Assembly: GCF_002102265.1 (NCBI RefSeq)
Contig: NZ_LQPG01000026.1
Span: 95,249-159,248 of the forward strand
Length of the DNA: 64,000 nt
Reading direction: 5' to 3'
Origin: Mycolicibacter longobardus
GTDB lineage: Bacteria; Actinomycetota; Actinomycetes; Mycobacteriales; Mycobacteriaceae
In this document: positions 38,537-46,621 of the stretch, piece by piece
Layout of the letters: each line of letters begins with the position of its first letter
Numbering within the stretch: position 1 is the first letter of the stretch
Translations under genes and position numbers: made by a program
The notes under the pieces: model-generated
Databases searched by the model: none
The model's input: the letters and a program-made list of their open reading frames with translations, nothing else
What the model was told of the DNA's origin: nothing

Positions 38537-39763
38537 TCAGCGCCCCGGGAGCTGAGTGACGTGCTGCGGTGTCAGCTCCGCCAGGTCGCTGACCCCGAGC
38601 AGTCGCATGGTGCGCCGGATCTGCTCGGCGAGGATGTCGATGACGCGGTGCACACCGGCCTGCCCGCCGGCCATCAGCCCGTACAGGTAGGCCCGGCCGA
38701 TCAGGGTGCACCGAGCGCCCAGCGCGACCGCCGCGACGATGTCGGCGCCGGACATGATGCCGGTGTCCAGCAGAATCTCGGTGTCCCGCCCGACCTCGCG
38801 CGCCACCTCGGGCAGCAGCTGGAACGGCACCGGTGCCCGGTCGAGCTGCCGGCCGCCGTGGTTGGACAACACGATGCCGTCGACGCCGAGGTCGACGACG
38901 GCGCGGGCGTCGGCGACGGTCTGAATGCCTTTGACCACGAATCGGCCCGGCCACTGGGACTTGACCCAGGCCAGGTCGTCGAAGGTCACGCTCGGGTCGA
39001 ACATGGTGTCCATGTACTGCGCGACGGTGCCCGGCAGGCGGTCCAGCGACGCGAACGACAGCGGCTCTGTGGTGAGCAGGTCGAACCACCAGGCCGGATG
39101 AACGACGGCGTCGGCGACTGTGCGCAGCGTCAGCGCCGGCGGGATGGTCATGCCGTTGCGGGTGTCCCGCCGTCGCGCTCCCGGGACCGGGCAGTCGACA
39201 GTGACCAGCAGGGTGTCGTAGCCGGCATCGGCGGCGCGGCGCAGCAGCGCCATCGACCGCTCCCGGTCGCGCCACATGTAGAGCTGAAACCATCGGCGGG
39301 CGCCCGGCGCGGCCGCGGCCACCTCTTCGATAGAGGCTGTGCCCAACGTGGACAGCGAGAACGGGATGCCCGCGGCTTCGGCAGCGCGGGCCCCGGCCAG
39401 CTCGCCCGCGGTGTGCATCAGCCGGGTGAAGCCGGTGGGGGCGATCGCGAACGGCAACGCGACCGGCGCCCCGAGCACCTCGCGGCTGGTGTCGACCTCG
39501 GTGACGTCGCGCAGGATGGCCGGATGAAATTCGATGTCGCGGAAGGCCTGTCGTGCCCGCCCCAGCGAGATCTCATCCTCGGCGGCGCCGTCGGTGTAGT
39601 CGAAGGCGGCTTTGGGGGTGCGCCGCTCAGCGATCCGGCGCAGGTCTTCGACGGTCAGCGCGGCATCGAGGCGCGCCGCGGCGCGGTTCAACCGTGGCCT
39701 GCGGAATCGGATCAGGGGAGCGAGGTCTTGCACCCTGGGAAACCGCCGTGGCATCGCCGACAT
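38537..39763 (-). CDS. lldD2: FMN-dependent L-lactate dehydrogenase (LldD2 type)
   Basis: 408 residues from ATG 39763, with GAAGGAG upstream. Oxidises L-lactate to pyruvate and passes electrons to quinone. It follows M. tuberculosis LldD2 (Rv1872c): [80 protein letters not shown] (catalytic His, FMN-phosphate Arg) and [20 protein letters not shown]. The in-frame extension to 39811 lies in the divergent gap. Confidence 0.94.
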   Translation of the reverse strand: MSAMPRRFPRVQDLAPLIRFRRPRLNRAAARLDAALTVEDLRRIAERRTPKAAFDYTDGAAEDEISLGRARQAFRDIEFHPAILRDVTEVDTSREVLGAPVALPFAIAPTGFTRLMHTAGELAGARAAEAAGIPFSLSTLGTASIEEVAAAAPGARRWFQLYMWRDRERSMALLRRAADAGYDTLLVTVDCPVPGARRRDTRNGMTIPPALTLRTVADAVVHPAWWFDLLTTEPLSFASLDRLPGTVAQYMDTMFDPSVTFDDLAWVKSQWPGRFVVKGIQTVADARAVVDLGVDGIVLSNHGGRQLDRAPVPFQLLPEVAREVGRDTEILLDTGIMSGADIVAAVALGARCTLIGRAYLYGLMAGGQAGVHRVIDILAEQIRRTMRLLGVSDLAELTPQHVTQLPGR

Positions 39764-39809
39764 TGCTGACTCCTTCACTGCCACGTCGCACTGTGCCACG
39801 GTTGATGTC

Positions 39810-40280
39810 ATGGCCGGTAACCCGGAGGCGTTCGGACTGCAGCGTTTCGTCGACGCGCAGGCCGGTGTCTACGACACCGTGCTCGCCGAACTGCGCGCCG
39901 GCCGCAAGCGCAGCCACTGGATCTGGTTCGTGTTTCCGCAGCTGGCCGGGCTGGGCGTCAGCGCGACGGCACAGCATTACGGGATCGCTGATCTTGCGGA
40001 AGCGCGTGCCTACCTGGCCCACGAACTGCTCGGGCCACGGTTGCACGAGTGCGCGCAGTTGATCAATGCGGTGCGCGGTCGGGCTATCGAGGAGATCCTC
40101 GGCCGGCCCGATGACCTCAAGCTGCGTTCCTCGATGACCCTGTTCACGCGAGCCTGCGCGGAGGCCGGCCACACCGGTGATTGCCGCTGCGACGAGTTTC
40201 GGGCGGTGCTGGATCGCTACTACGGCGGGCAGGAGGATCCGCTGACCGTGGACCGGCTGGCGCGGCTCGCCGGGGACTGA
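39810..40280 (+). CDS. DUF1810 protein (Rv1873-like)
   Basis: 156 residues. DUF1810 family: [60 protein letters not shown] and a C-terminal [16 protein letters not shown]. The fold of this family is known from M. tuberculosis Rv1873, but the function is not. Start ATG 39810 is 46 bp from the divergent lldD2 start. The longer open frame is antisense to lldD2. Confidence 0.85.
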   Translation: MAGNPEAFGLQRFVDAQAGVYDTVLAELRAGRKRSHWIWFVFPQLAGLGVSATAQHYGIADLAEARAYLAHELLGPRLHECAQLINAVRGRAIEEILGRPDDLKLRSSMTLFTRACAEAGHTGDCRCDEFRAVLDRYYGGQEDPLTVDRLARLAGD

Positions 40281-40292
40281 GCGCTGTCGGCG

Positions 40293-40778
40293 TCACCCTC
40301 GGCGTTGGTAACGGGTGCAGAACAGCGCTTTCAAGTCCGATTCGAACTCCGGCGCCGGCCCGTCGACTGCCACATGCGGAGCGATCGCGGTGATCGGCAG
40401 CGGGGCCACCGGCGCTGCCGGCACCTGCAGCTCGGTCAGCCACTCGGTCAGTTGCGCCGTCGATGCCGCGAACACGATCCGGCCCAGCCCGACCCACGCG
40501 TGGGCCGCCGAACACATCGCGCAGTGCTCACCGGAGGTGTAGACGGTGGTCCGGCCACGCCGCGCCGGGGCAAGGTTGGCCACCGCCCACTGGGCGATGG
40601 CCAACTCAGGATGGCGGGTGGCGTCGCCGTCGCCGGCCCGGTTGCGATCTTCGAAGAGCACGGTGCCGTCGGCATCGACCAATATCGAGCCGAACGGGTC
40701 GTCGCCGTGTTCGCAGGCCTCGGCCGCCAATTCGACACAGCGGGCCAGATACTCACGGTCGGCATCGCTGAGCGCCAC
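40293..40778 (-). CDS. Nucleoside/cytidine deaminase-like zinc protein
   Basis: 161 residues from GTG 40778. CDA fold with modified zinc motifs: HPELA in place of HAE, and SGEHCAMCSAAHAWVGLG in place of PCxxC, so His, Cys and Cys ligands are present and the Glu is kept in HPE. N-terminal GDDPFGSILVDADGTVLFED fits guanine/nucleoside deaminases. The substrate is not evident. It is downstream of ahpD but separated from it by a strong hairpin. Confidence 0.78.
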   Translation of the reverse strand: MALSDADREYLARCVELAAEACEHGDDPFGSILVDADGTVLFEDRNRAGDGDATRHPELAIAQWAVANLAPARRGRTTVYTSGEHCAMCSAAHAWVGLGRIVFAASTAQLTEWLTELQVPAAPVAPLPITAIAPHVAVDGPAPEFESDLKALFCTRYQRRG

Positions 40779-40793
40779 AGGGCCGAAGTCTAC

Positions 40794-40824
40794 GGCGCGC
40801 GCCGGGCAGTGCCCGGCGCGCGCC
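40794..40824. terminator. Very stable GC hairpin downstream of ahpD
   Basis: A perfect inverted repeat with 15-bp arms around a single central G (effective loop about 5 nt) lies 14 bp after the ahpD stop. It has no T-run, as is common for actinobacterial terminators. It probably ends the ahpC-ahpD transcript before the deaminase gene. Confidence 0.6.
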
Positions 40825-40837
40825 GATCAGGACCTGA

Positions 40838-41377
40838 TCACGACGACGCGGCTGGGTCGGCGCCGGCGGCGAAGACCGCCTGCGCCACCCCGGCCACGAT
40901 CGAGGCGACCTTGAGCGCCTCCAGCACCGCCTCGCGGCCGATGCCGGCCTCGCGGACGACATGCTCGTGGGAGGCGACGCACGCCTGGCAACCGTTGATC
41001 GCCGAGACCGCGAAGCTCCACAACTCGAAGTTCGCCTTGTCGACCCCCGGGTTGCCGATGATGTTCATCCGCAACCCGGCCCGCAGGTCGTCGTAGGCGC
41101 CGTCCAGGAAGTGCCGGCCACGGTAGAACACGTTGTTCATACCCATGATCGATGCTGCACCCAGGGCGGCCTGGTAGGCCTCCGCCGACAGGTTGTCGGC
41201 GGCCTCGGCCCCGATCTCGGCCAAGACCGTGGCGTTGCGTGTCGCAGCGGCACTGGCCAGCAGGCTGCCCCAGAGCTGTTCTTCGTTCAGGACGGTGGAG
41301 CGCGCGATCGAACCCAGATTGAGCTTGAGGTCCTTGGCGTACTCCGGGAGTGCTTCCTTGAGATTCTCGATGCTCAT
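40838..41377 (-). CDS. ahpD: Alkyl hydroperoxide reductase subunit AhpD
   Basis: 179 residues. Carboxymuconolactone-decarboxylase fold with the AhpD active site [20 protein letters not shown] (CxxC plus His). In mycobacteria it relays electrons from the dihydrolipoamide system to AhpC. N-terminal [20 protein letters not shown] is typical of AhpD. It starts 11 bp after the ahpC stop in a two-gene operon. Confidence 0.96.
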   Translation of the reverse strand: MSIENLKEALPEYAKDLKLNLGSIARSTVLNEEQLWGSLLASAAATRNATVLAEIGAEAADNLSAEAYQAALGAASIMGMNNVFYRGRHFLDGAYDDLRAGLRMNIIGNPGVDKANFELWSFAVSAINGCQACVASHEHVVREAGIGREAVLEALKVASIVAGVAQAVFAAGADPAASS

Positions 41378-41388
41378 GCGAACTCCGA

Positions 41389-41976
41389 TCAGACGGATTC
41401 TTTGAGCAGCTCACCGACGTTCAGGGTGGCCTCGCCCTTCTTCCAGTTGCAGGCGCACAACTCGTCGGACTGCAGCGCGTCGAGCACCCGCAGCACCTCG
41501 TCGACGTTGCGGCCCACCGATCCCGCCGTCACCGAGACGAACTGAATCTCGTTGTTGGGGTCGATGATGAAGGTGGCTCGGTCGGCGACGCCGTCGGCGT
41601 TGAGCACACCGGTGGCCTCGGCCAGCTCGCGCTTGAGGTCCGACAGCATCGGGAAAGGCAGCGTCTTGAGGTCCTCGTGCTGCTCACGCCACCGGTAGTG
41701 CACGAACTCGTTGTCGGTCGAAGCGCCGAGAATCTGGGCGTCGCGATCGGCGAACTCGTCGTTCAACTTGCCGAACGCCGCGATCTCGGTGGGGCAGATG
41801 AAGGTGAAGTCCTTGGGCCAGAAGAACACCACGCGCCACTTGCCGGCGTAGTCGTCGCTGGTGATGGTGGTGAAGTAGTCGTCCGGCCCTTTCGCGTCGA
41901 CCTTCGACAGGTCGCCCGGGATGAGGGCGGTCAGCTTGTAAGCCGGGAACTGGTCGCCGATGGTCAGCAGTGCCAT
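41389..41976 (-). CDS. ahpC: Alkyl hydroperoxide reductase subunit AhpC (peroxiredoxin)
   Basis: 195 residues, same length as M. tuberculosis AhpC. Peroxidatic cysteine in [19 protein letters not shown]; resolving cysteines in [20 protein letters not shown]. Reduces peroxides and peroxynitrite. Start ATG 41976 ([20 protein letters not shown]). It is divergent from oxyR with 114 bp between, where OxyR control is expected. Confidence 0.97.
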   Translation of the reverse strand: MALLTIGDQFPAYKLTALIPGDLSKVDAKGPDDYFTTITSDDYAGKWRVVFFWPKDFTFICPTEIAAFGKLNDEFADRDAQILGASTDNEFVHYRWREQHEDLKTLPFPMLSDLKRELAEATGVLNADGVADRATFIIDPNNEIQFVSVTAGSVGRNVDEVLRVLDALQSDELCACNWKKGEATLNVGELLKESV

Positions 41977-42065
41977 GTCACTCCTTGTGTATGAGATTCG
42001 CATTCGGGGCGCCGTTGGACGCCCGCACGCTCCATACTGCCCCATCCGAATTAAAAACGAAAGGT

Positions 42066-42087
42066 GATATTTTGCACTATAATTATC
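42066..42087. promoter_or_regulatory. oxyR promoter with perfect TATAAT and candidate OxyR site
   Basis: TATAAT (42078-42083) lies 7 nt before the oxyR ATG at 42091, so a leaderless oxyR mRNA is expected. It is embedded in an interrupted inverted repeat GATA...TATC (42066-42069 and 42084-42087), of the kind bound by LysR-type regulators. An OxyR dimer here would cover its own promoter and could act on divergent ahpC. Confidence 0.55.
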
Positions 42088-42090
42088 GGC

Positions 42091-43026
42091 ATGACCGATG
42101 CAACCTATCAGCCGACGCTGGCCGGTTTGCGGGCGTTCGCCGCGGTCGCCGAGAAGCACCACTTCAGCCTGGCGGCGGCAGGACTGGGCCTGAGTCAGTC
42201 GACACTGTCGCAGGCATTGTCGTCGTTGGAGGCCGGGTTGGGGATCCAGCTCATCGAGCGGTCCACACGCCGGGTGTTCCTGACTGCCGAGGGCAAGGCG
42301 TTGCTGCCTCATGCTCATGCCGTGCTGGACGCCGCGGCGCAGTTCTCGGCCGCCGCGGCCGGGGTCGCCGACCCGTTGCAGGGCACCATGCGGCTGGGCC
42401 TGATCCCGACCGTGGCGCCCTATGTGCTGCCGGCGGTGCTGGCCGGTCTGTCGGAACGCCTGCCGGAGCTGAACCTGCGGGTGATCGAGGACCAGACCGA
42501 ACGGCTGCTCACCGGGCTGCGCGAGGGCGCGGTGGACGCAGCGTTGCTCGCGTTACCGGCCGACGCCGCCGGGATGACTGAAATACCGATCTATGACGAG
42601 GATTTCGTCCTGGCACTGCCGCCCGGGCATGCGTTGGCCGGCAAGCGGCGAGTGCCGCCCACCGCGCTCGCAGACCTGCCGCTGCTGCTGCTCGACGAGG
42701 GCCACTGCCTTCGGGACCAGGCCTTGGACATCTGCCGCAACGCGGGGGTGCGGGCTGAGTTGGCCAACACCCGGGCGGCATCGCTGGCCACCGCGGTCCA
42801 GTGCGTGACCGGCGGGCTGGGCGTGACGTTGATCCCGCAGACCGCGGTGGCGGTCGAGGCCGAACGCAGCGGACTGGCGCTCGCCTACTTCGCCGCGCCC
42901 CGGCCGGGCCGGCGGATCGGGCTGGTGTTTCGCACCTCCAGCGGGCGTGAGGAGTCCTACCGGCGGCTGGCGGGCATCATCGGCGACGTGATCGGCGGGG
43001 TACACCAGGTCGACCGGGTGCAGTAG
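42091..43026 (+). CDS. oxyR: Hydrogen-peroxide sensor OxyR (LysR family), intact
   Basis: 311 residues. N-terminal winged helix [20 protein letters not shown] and [15 protein letters not shown]-terminal sensor with the redox pair in [14 protein letters not shown], two cysteines eight residues apart as in E. coli OxyR. M. tuberculosis oxyR is a multiply mutated pseudogene; this copy is full length and open. It should activate divergent ahpC-ahpD on peroxide stress. ATG 42091 is preferred over the GTG at 42064 because of the -10 position. Confidence 0.95.
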   Translation: MTDATYQPTLAGLRAFAAVAEKHHFSLAAAGLGLSQSTLSQALSSLEAGLGIQLIERSTRRVFLTAEGKALLPHAHAVLDAAAQFSAAAAGVADPLQGTMRLGLIPTVAPYVLPAVLAGLSERLPELNLRVIEDQTERLLTGLREGAVDAALLALPADAAGMTEIPIYDEDFVLALPPGHALAGKRRVPPTALADLPLLLLDEGHCLRDQALDICRNAGVRAELANTRAASLATAVQCVTGGLGVTLIPQTAVAVEAERSGLALAYFAAPRPGRRIGLVFRTSSGREESYRRLAGIIGDVIGGVHQVDRVQ

Positions 43027-43094
43027 CGTGGCGCGGCGGTTCAGCGAGGCTCGACGGAGGAGAGGTGAAGCTGGGACGCCGCATGAACGGCGTT

Positions 43095-43100
43095 TAGGCT
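43095..43100 (+). promoter_or_regulatory. -10 box of the crotonase gene, leaderless
   Basis: TAGGCT followed by 6 nt and GTG at 43107. No ribosome binding site is visible in the 80-bp gap after oxyR. Confidence 0.45.
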
Positions 43101-43106
43101 GCACGG

Positions 43107-43865
43107 GTGATCCTCAAGATCGAAGACGAGAACCGGGTGCGGACGCTGACGCTGAATCGTCCCGACGCGCTCAACGCATTCAACGAAGCGCTCTACGACG
43201 CCACCGCCGAGGCGTTGCTGGCCGCCGCCGACGACCCGGAGGTCGCGGTTGTGCTGATCACCGGAGCTGGGCGGGCATTCAGCGCCGGAACCGACCTCGC
43301 CGAGATGCAGGCCATGGTGACCGACCCGGACTTCACCCCGGGAAAGCACGGTTTCCGCGGTCTCATCACGGCGCTGGGAAGGTTTCCCAAACCGCTGCTC
43401 TGCGCGGTCAACGGGGTCGGTCTGGGCATCGGAGCGACCATCCTCGGCTACGCCGACCTGGCATTCATGTCGTCGACGGCCCGGCTGAAATGCCCGTTCA
43501 CCAGTCTGGGGGTTGCGCCGGAAGCCGCGTCGTCCTACCTGCTCCCGCAGCTGATCGGACGGCAGAACGCCGCCTGGTTGCTGATGTCCTCGGAATGGAT
43601 CAATGCCGACGAGGCGCTGCGGATGGGCCTGGTATTCGGCGTCTGCGAGCCCGACGCGCTACTGAGCGAAGCTCGTCGGCACGCGGACGTCCTTGCCTCC
43701 CGGCCGATTTCGAGTCTGATGGCGGTGAAGAGCGCCATGGTCGAGCCCACCCGCGCCGAGACGCTGGCCGCGGTGGAGCGGGAGAACGCGTTCTTCGCCC
43801 AACTTCTGGGCGGACAGGCCAACGCCGAGGCGCTGGCCGAATTCACCGGGCGGCGGATGCGCTGA
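43107..43865 (+). CDS. Crotonase-family protein (enoyl-CoA hydratase/isomerase)
   Basis: 252 residues from GTG 43107. Oxyanion loops GRAFSAGTDLAEMQ and NGVGLGIGATILGYADLAF. Of the two catalytic glutamates of enoyl-CoA hydratase, the first position reads A/T, while the second is kept (LGVAPEAASSYLLPQLIG). One glutamate with PEAxSS is typical of delta3,delta2-enoyl-CoA isomerases, so isomerisation is more likely than hydration (inference). It converges with the Bfd-like gene. Confidence 0.82.
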   Translation: MILKIEDENRVRTLTLNRPDALNAFNEALYDATAEALLAAADDPEVAVVLITGAGRAFSAGTDLAEMQAMVTDPDFTPGKHGFRGLITALGRFPKPLLCAVNGVGLGIGATILGYADLAFMSSTARLKCPFTSLGVAPEAASSYLLPQLIGRQNAAWLLMSSEWINADEALRMGLVFGVCEPDALLSEARRHADVLASRPISSLMAVKSAMVEPTRAETLAAVERENAFFAQLLGGQANAEALAEFTGRRMR

Positions 43866-44102
43866 TCAGTGTGAGCCGACCGGGGTCACGTCCAGCGTGA
43901 GGTGCCGCAGCGCGCCGTCGCCCGGACGGGCGGGCGTCGCAGCCAGGGTGGCCTCGATGATGCCGCGGACCGTACACCGGCACCGGCCGCAATCGCCGCC
44001 CGCACCGCACATCGCGGCGACCTCTTTCGACGTCGACGCGCCGGCGGCGACAGCGTCCGACACCATCTGATTGGTGGCTCCCACACACAGGCACACATAC
44101 AT
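43866..44102 (-). CDS. Bacterioferritin-associated ferredoxin-like [2Fe-2S] protein
   Basis: 78 residues. Cys ligands as in Bfd: CLC at the N-terminus (MYVCLCVGATNQMVSDAV) and CGAGGDCGRCRC in the middle. Bfd releases iron from bacterioferritin by reducing the haem. bfrA is 0.9 kb away on the other strand, which supports this role. The tail after about residue 60 is extra compared with E. coli Bfd. It is 10 bp downstream of the iron-box gene and likely shares its transcript. Confidence 0.85.
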   Translation of the reverse strand: MYVCLCVGATNQMVSDAVAAGASTSKEVAAMCGAGGDCGRCRCTVRGIIEATLAATPARPGDGALRHLTLDVTPVGSH

Positions 44103-44112
44103 GGCGGTATCC

Positions 44113-44760
44113 CTAAAGACCCTGGCCCGCGGGCGTCGTCAGATCGATTGCGGCGGCGAACTTCCCGACGAACGGTCGCGGGTAACCGCCGATCCCGATA
44201 CCGGCCATCCACTCCGCGGCGGTGTCCGGGTGATCGATCCAGCGCTGTGCGCTTGCCGCACTGTCGGTTTCCAGGAGCGTCATCACCTCATGCCCGTCGT
44301 CGACTGCCTGATATATCCACACTTTGCGCACCCCGGCATCGGCGAACCGGTCCAGCCCGGCATGCACCTTGGCCAGCAGCTCCGCGGGATCGGCGACGGT
44401 GGCGACCACGCCGACGATCACCTCAGAACCGTGCTGTTCGGGGCCGGCCGGGGAGAGATTGATCTTCTCGGTGACCTCGCCGGCGAAGATCGCCGGCAGA
44501 TCGTTGACCCCGGAGCGGTCGAACCATTCGAACAATGCGGGGGAGCGCAACAGCTCCTGCACCGAGACGCGGTGCCGCAGGCCGATCGTGACCAGGACCC
44601 GGTCCGGCTCGAACGCCGAGGTGTAGAGCACCGCATGGCGGGCCCCGAGTCCGAGAAGCGGAGAGTGATCGTTGCGGATCAGGGCCCACGTCCGATCGAC
44701 GTCATCGACCCGGTAGTCCAGCGCCAGCACCAGCGAATGGGAATCCTCGCGATGAGACAT
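44113..44760 (-). CDS. Two-domain ABM-like protein under an iron-box promoter, function unknown
   Basis: 215 residues from ATG 44760 (MSHREDSHSLVLALDYRVDD). It looks like two ferredoxin-like alpha/beta units: residues 1 to about 100 and about 105-215 (HGSEVIVGVVATVADPAELL; VWIYQAVDDGHEVMTLLETD). The upstream gap carries a 15/19 IdeR box overlapping a -10 (TAGACT, 44818-44823). That -10 is 8 nt before an in-frame ATG at 44808, so the protein may start 16 residues earlier. Co-transcription with the Bfd-like gene suggests a role in iron mobilisation. It may correspond to M. tuberculosis Rv1874 by position; I am unsure. Confidence 0.7.
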   Translation of the reverse strand: MSHREDSHSLVLALDYRVDDVDRTWALIRNDHSPLLGLGARHAVLYTSAFEPDRVLVTIGLRHRVSVQELLRSPALFEWFDRSGVNDLPAIFAGEVTEKINLSPAGPEQHGSEVIVGVVATVADPAELLAKVHAGLDRFADAGVRKVWIYQAVDDGHEVMTLLETDSAASAQRWIDHPDTAAEWMAGIGIGGYPRPFVGKFAAAIDLTTPAGQGL

Positions 44761-44809
44761 GTCGCCGCCCAAAATGCCGACACGATTGCCGGGCGAAACG
44801 AGTCTCATG

Positions 44810-44828
44810 TTAGTAGAGTCTAACCTAA
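44810..44828. promoter_or_regulatory. IdeR iron box (15 of 19 consensus positions)
   Basis: On the minus strand it reads TTAGGTTAGACTCTACTAA against the consensus TTAGGTTAGGCTAACCTAA, with the first nine bases identical. It covers the -10 box of the leftward gene, the geometry of IdeR repression under iron-replete conditions. bfrA starts 218 bp to the right, so activation of bfrA, as known for mycobacterial ferritin genes, is also possible. The remaining divergent gap (44829-45045) has a TAGATT -10 candidate at 44958-44963 for bfrA. Confidence 0.72.
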
Positions 44829-45045
44829 GTAAAGCGCACCTTGCATGGGTCCGGAATCCTACGGCGATCCGACATTCGCCCGACGACCCGATCAAGGTGC
44901 GGCGATTCGGCGCGCCGAGACACGGGTAAACACCCCACTGCGGCCGGTTACCTGCATTAGATTGAATTCGGGCGCGTTACGGCGATCACTCAAGCTCCGT
45001 CCGTCGCGGCTGGCATGCGAGGTTCTTCACATCAGAGGAGAGATC

Positions 45046-45525
45046 ATGCAAGGCGACCCCGAGGTTCTCAAACTGCTCAACGACCAGCTGACCAGCGAAC
45101 TCACCGCGATCAACCAGTATTTTCTGCACGCCAAGATGCAGGACAACTGGGGTTTCACCGAGCTGGCCGGCCACACCCGCGGCGAGTCGATGGAAGAGAT
45201 GCGCCACGCCGAGTCGGTCACCGACCGGATCCTGGTGCTCGGCGGCCTGCCGAACTATCAGCGCATCGGGTCCCTGCGCATCGGGCAGACCCTGCGCGAA
45301 CAGTTCGAAAGCGACCTGGCTCTGGAGATCGACGTGCTCAACCGGCTGCGGCCCGGCATCGTCATGTGCCGTGAGAAGCAGGACAGCACCACCGCCCAGA
45401 TTCTCGAGACCATCCTCGCCGACGAGGAATCCCACATCGACCACCTGGAAACCCAGCTGGAGCTGATGGACAAACTGGGCGAGGCGCTGTACTCGGCGCA
45501 GTGTGTCTCCCGCCCGCCGTCCTGA
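45046..45525 (+). CDS. bfrA: Bacterioferritin BfrA
   Basis: 159 residues, the same length as M. tuberculosis BfrA (Rv1876) and nearly collinear: LLNDQLTSELTAINQYFLHA, MQDNWGFTELAGHTRGES, EEMRHAES with the ferroxidase Glu/His, and IVMCREKQDSTTAQILETIL. The haem-ligand Met lies in ESMEEMRHAE. Forms a 24-subunit shell that oxidises and stores iron. ATG 45046 with AGAGGAGAGA upstream; the longer frame runs through the IdeR region. Confidence 0.96.
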   Translation: MQGDPEVLKLLNDQLTSELTAINQYFLHAKMQDNWGFTELAGHTRGESMEEMRHAESVTDRILVLGGLPNYQRIGSLRIGQTLREQFESDLALEIDVLNRLRPGIVMCREKQDSTTAQILETILADEESHIDHLETQLELMDKLGEALYSAQCVSRPPS

Positions 45526-45532
45526 TCTGCCC

Positions 45533-45551
45533 TTGCGACCGCCGCTAGGAT
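45533..45551 (+). promoter_or_regulatory. Recurring 19-bp promoter element
   Basis: TTGCGACCGCCGCTAGGAT differs at two positions from the element upstream of modA. It ends in a TAGGAT -10 nine nt before ATG 45561. Confidence 0.55.
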
Positions 45552-45560
45552 TCCTAAGTT

Positions 45561-46070
45561 ATGAGCCGAATCGGGGATTTCGCCGCAGACGACGTGATGG
45601 GCTGGACGACCAAATCACCTGAACTCGCCGCCGGGATAGGCGGATTCAGCGCCGCGGTCTACGGCCGGGGCCGACTGCCGATGCGCACTCGGGAGCTGGC
45701 CCGGATGGTGATCGCCTTCGACAACGAGTGCACGGCGTGCGTCAACACCCGCGACGCCGACGGCCCGGCGGCCGGGGTCAGCGAAGACCTTTACGAGCAC
45801 GCGTCGGAGTGGCGCACCTGGCCGGGCTACAGCCCCCAGGAACGGCTCGCGGCCGAGTTCGCCCATCGCTTCGCCACCGACCACACCGCGCTGCGGGACG
45901 ACGAGGACTTCTGGGCGCGGTGCGCAGAGCACTTCAGCGACGAACTGCTCGCCGACCTCGCGCTGTCGTGCGCACTCTGGCTGGGCATGGGGCGGCTGCT
46001 GCGCACTCTGGACATCGGTCAGGCTTGCGCCCTGACCCTGCCCAGCCGGGTGGATTCCGCGCTCAGATAA
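45561..46070 (+). CDS. Carboxymuconolactone-decarboxylase-family protein
   Basis: 169 residues. AhpD-like fold with LPMRTRELARMVIAFDNECT and CTACVNTRDADG: the CxxC is kept, but the His of the usual CxxCxxxH is Arg here, so AhpD-type relay activity may be altered. The tail contains LADLALSCALWLGMGRLLRT. Function unknown; possibly a thiol-dependent peroxidase or a non-redox member. Its end overlaps the convergent NTF2-like gene by 8 bp. Confidence 0.75.
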   Translation: MSRIGDFAADDVMGWTTKSPELAAGIGGFSAAVYGRGRLPMRTRELARMVIAFDNECTACVNTRDADGPAAGVSEDLYEHASEWRTWPGYSPQERLAAEFAHRFATDHTALRDDEDFWARCAEHFSDELLADLALSCALWLGMGRLLRTLDIGQACALTLPSRVDSALR

Positions 46071-46512
46071 GGCCGGTGGCGTCGAACACCCACGACATGT
46101 CGGCCTTCGCCAGGTCCTCCAGCCAGGTCGGTGGGGCGTGGGCGGTCAGACCTGCCATGTCCCAATAGTCTTTCCAGAGCGTGATCTTGCCGTCGACGAC
46201 CTTGTGCACGGTGACGAACCGCAGCAGTGCGGTTTCGCCGGTGGCCCAGTTCCAGGTTTCGGAGTGTTCGTAGAGGACGTCGGTGCCTTCGGCGACGAGC
46301 AGCCCCGGATGGTTCTCGTATCCGGCCAGCGGCTCCAGACCGACCTTGAGGCGTTTGACGATGTCGCCCGGGCCGCGGGCGGCTGCGGCCGGGCCCACCG
46401 GCATGTCGACATAGATGCAGTCTTCTGCCAGAAAAGCTTTCACCGCATCCCAGTCGCGACGTGACAAGGCCGCCCACATCCCTGTGACGGTTTGTTTGAC
46501 GTCAGTCGCCAT
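46063..46512 (-). CDS. NTF2-fold protein, limonene-1,2-epoxide hydrolase-like
   Basis: 149 residues. MATDVKQTVTGMWAALSRRD at the start and VHKVVDGKITLWKDYWDMAG at the end match the limonene-epoxide hydrolase branch of the NTF2/SnoaL superfamily (the Asp-Arg-Asp set would use TD, R and D in WKDYWD). It may open an epoxide or bind a steroid or lipid. Standing alone between two convergent genes, its context gives little help. Confidence 0.7.
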   Translation of the reverse strand: MATDVKQTVTGMWAALSRRDWDAVKAFLAEDCIYVDMPVGPAAAARGPGDIVKRLKVGLEPLAGYENHPGLLVAEGTDVLYEHSETWNWATGETALLRFVTVHKVVDGKITLWKDYWDMAGLTAHAPPTWLEDLAKADMSWVFDATGLI

Positions 46513-46621
46513 GCCGATACCGCGTTCCGGTGTACGACATCACAAGCGGGAATATACGCCGGCTCCAGACAGGCGTCCGCGCGGGATGGGTGCACGTTTA
46601 GAGTCTGGTGCGGAGGTGGAC

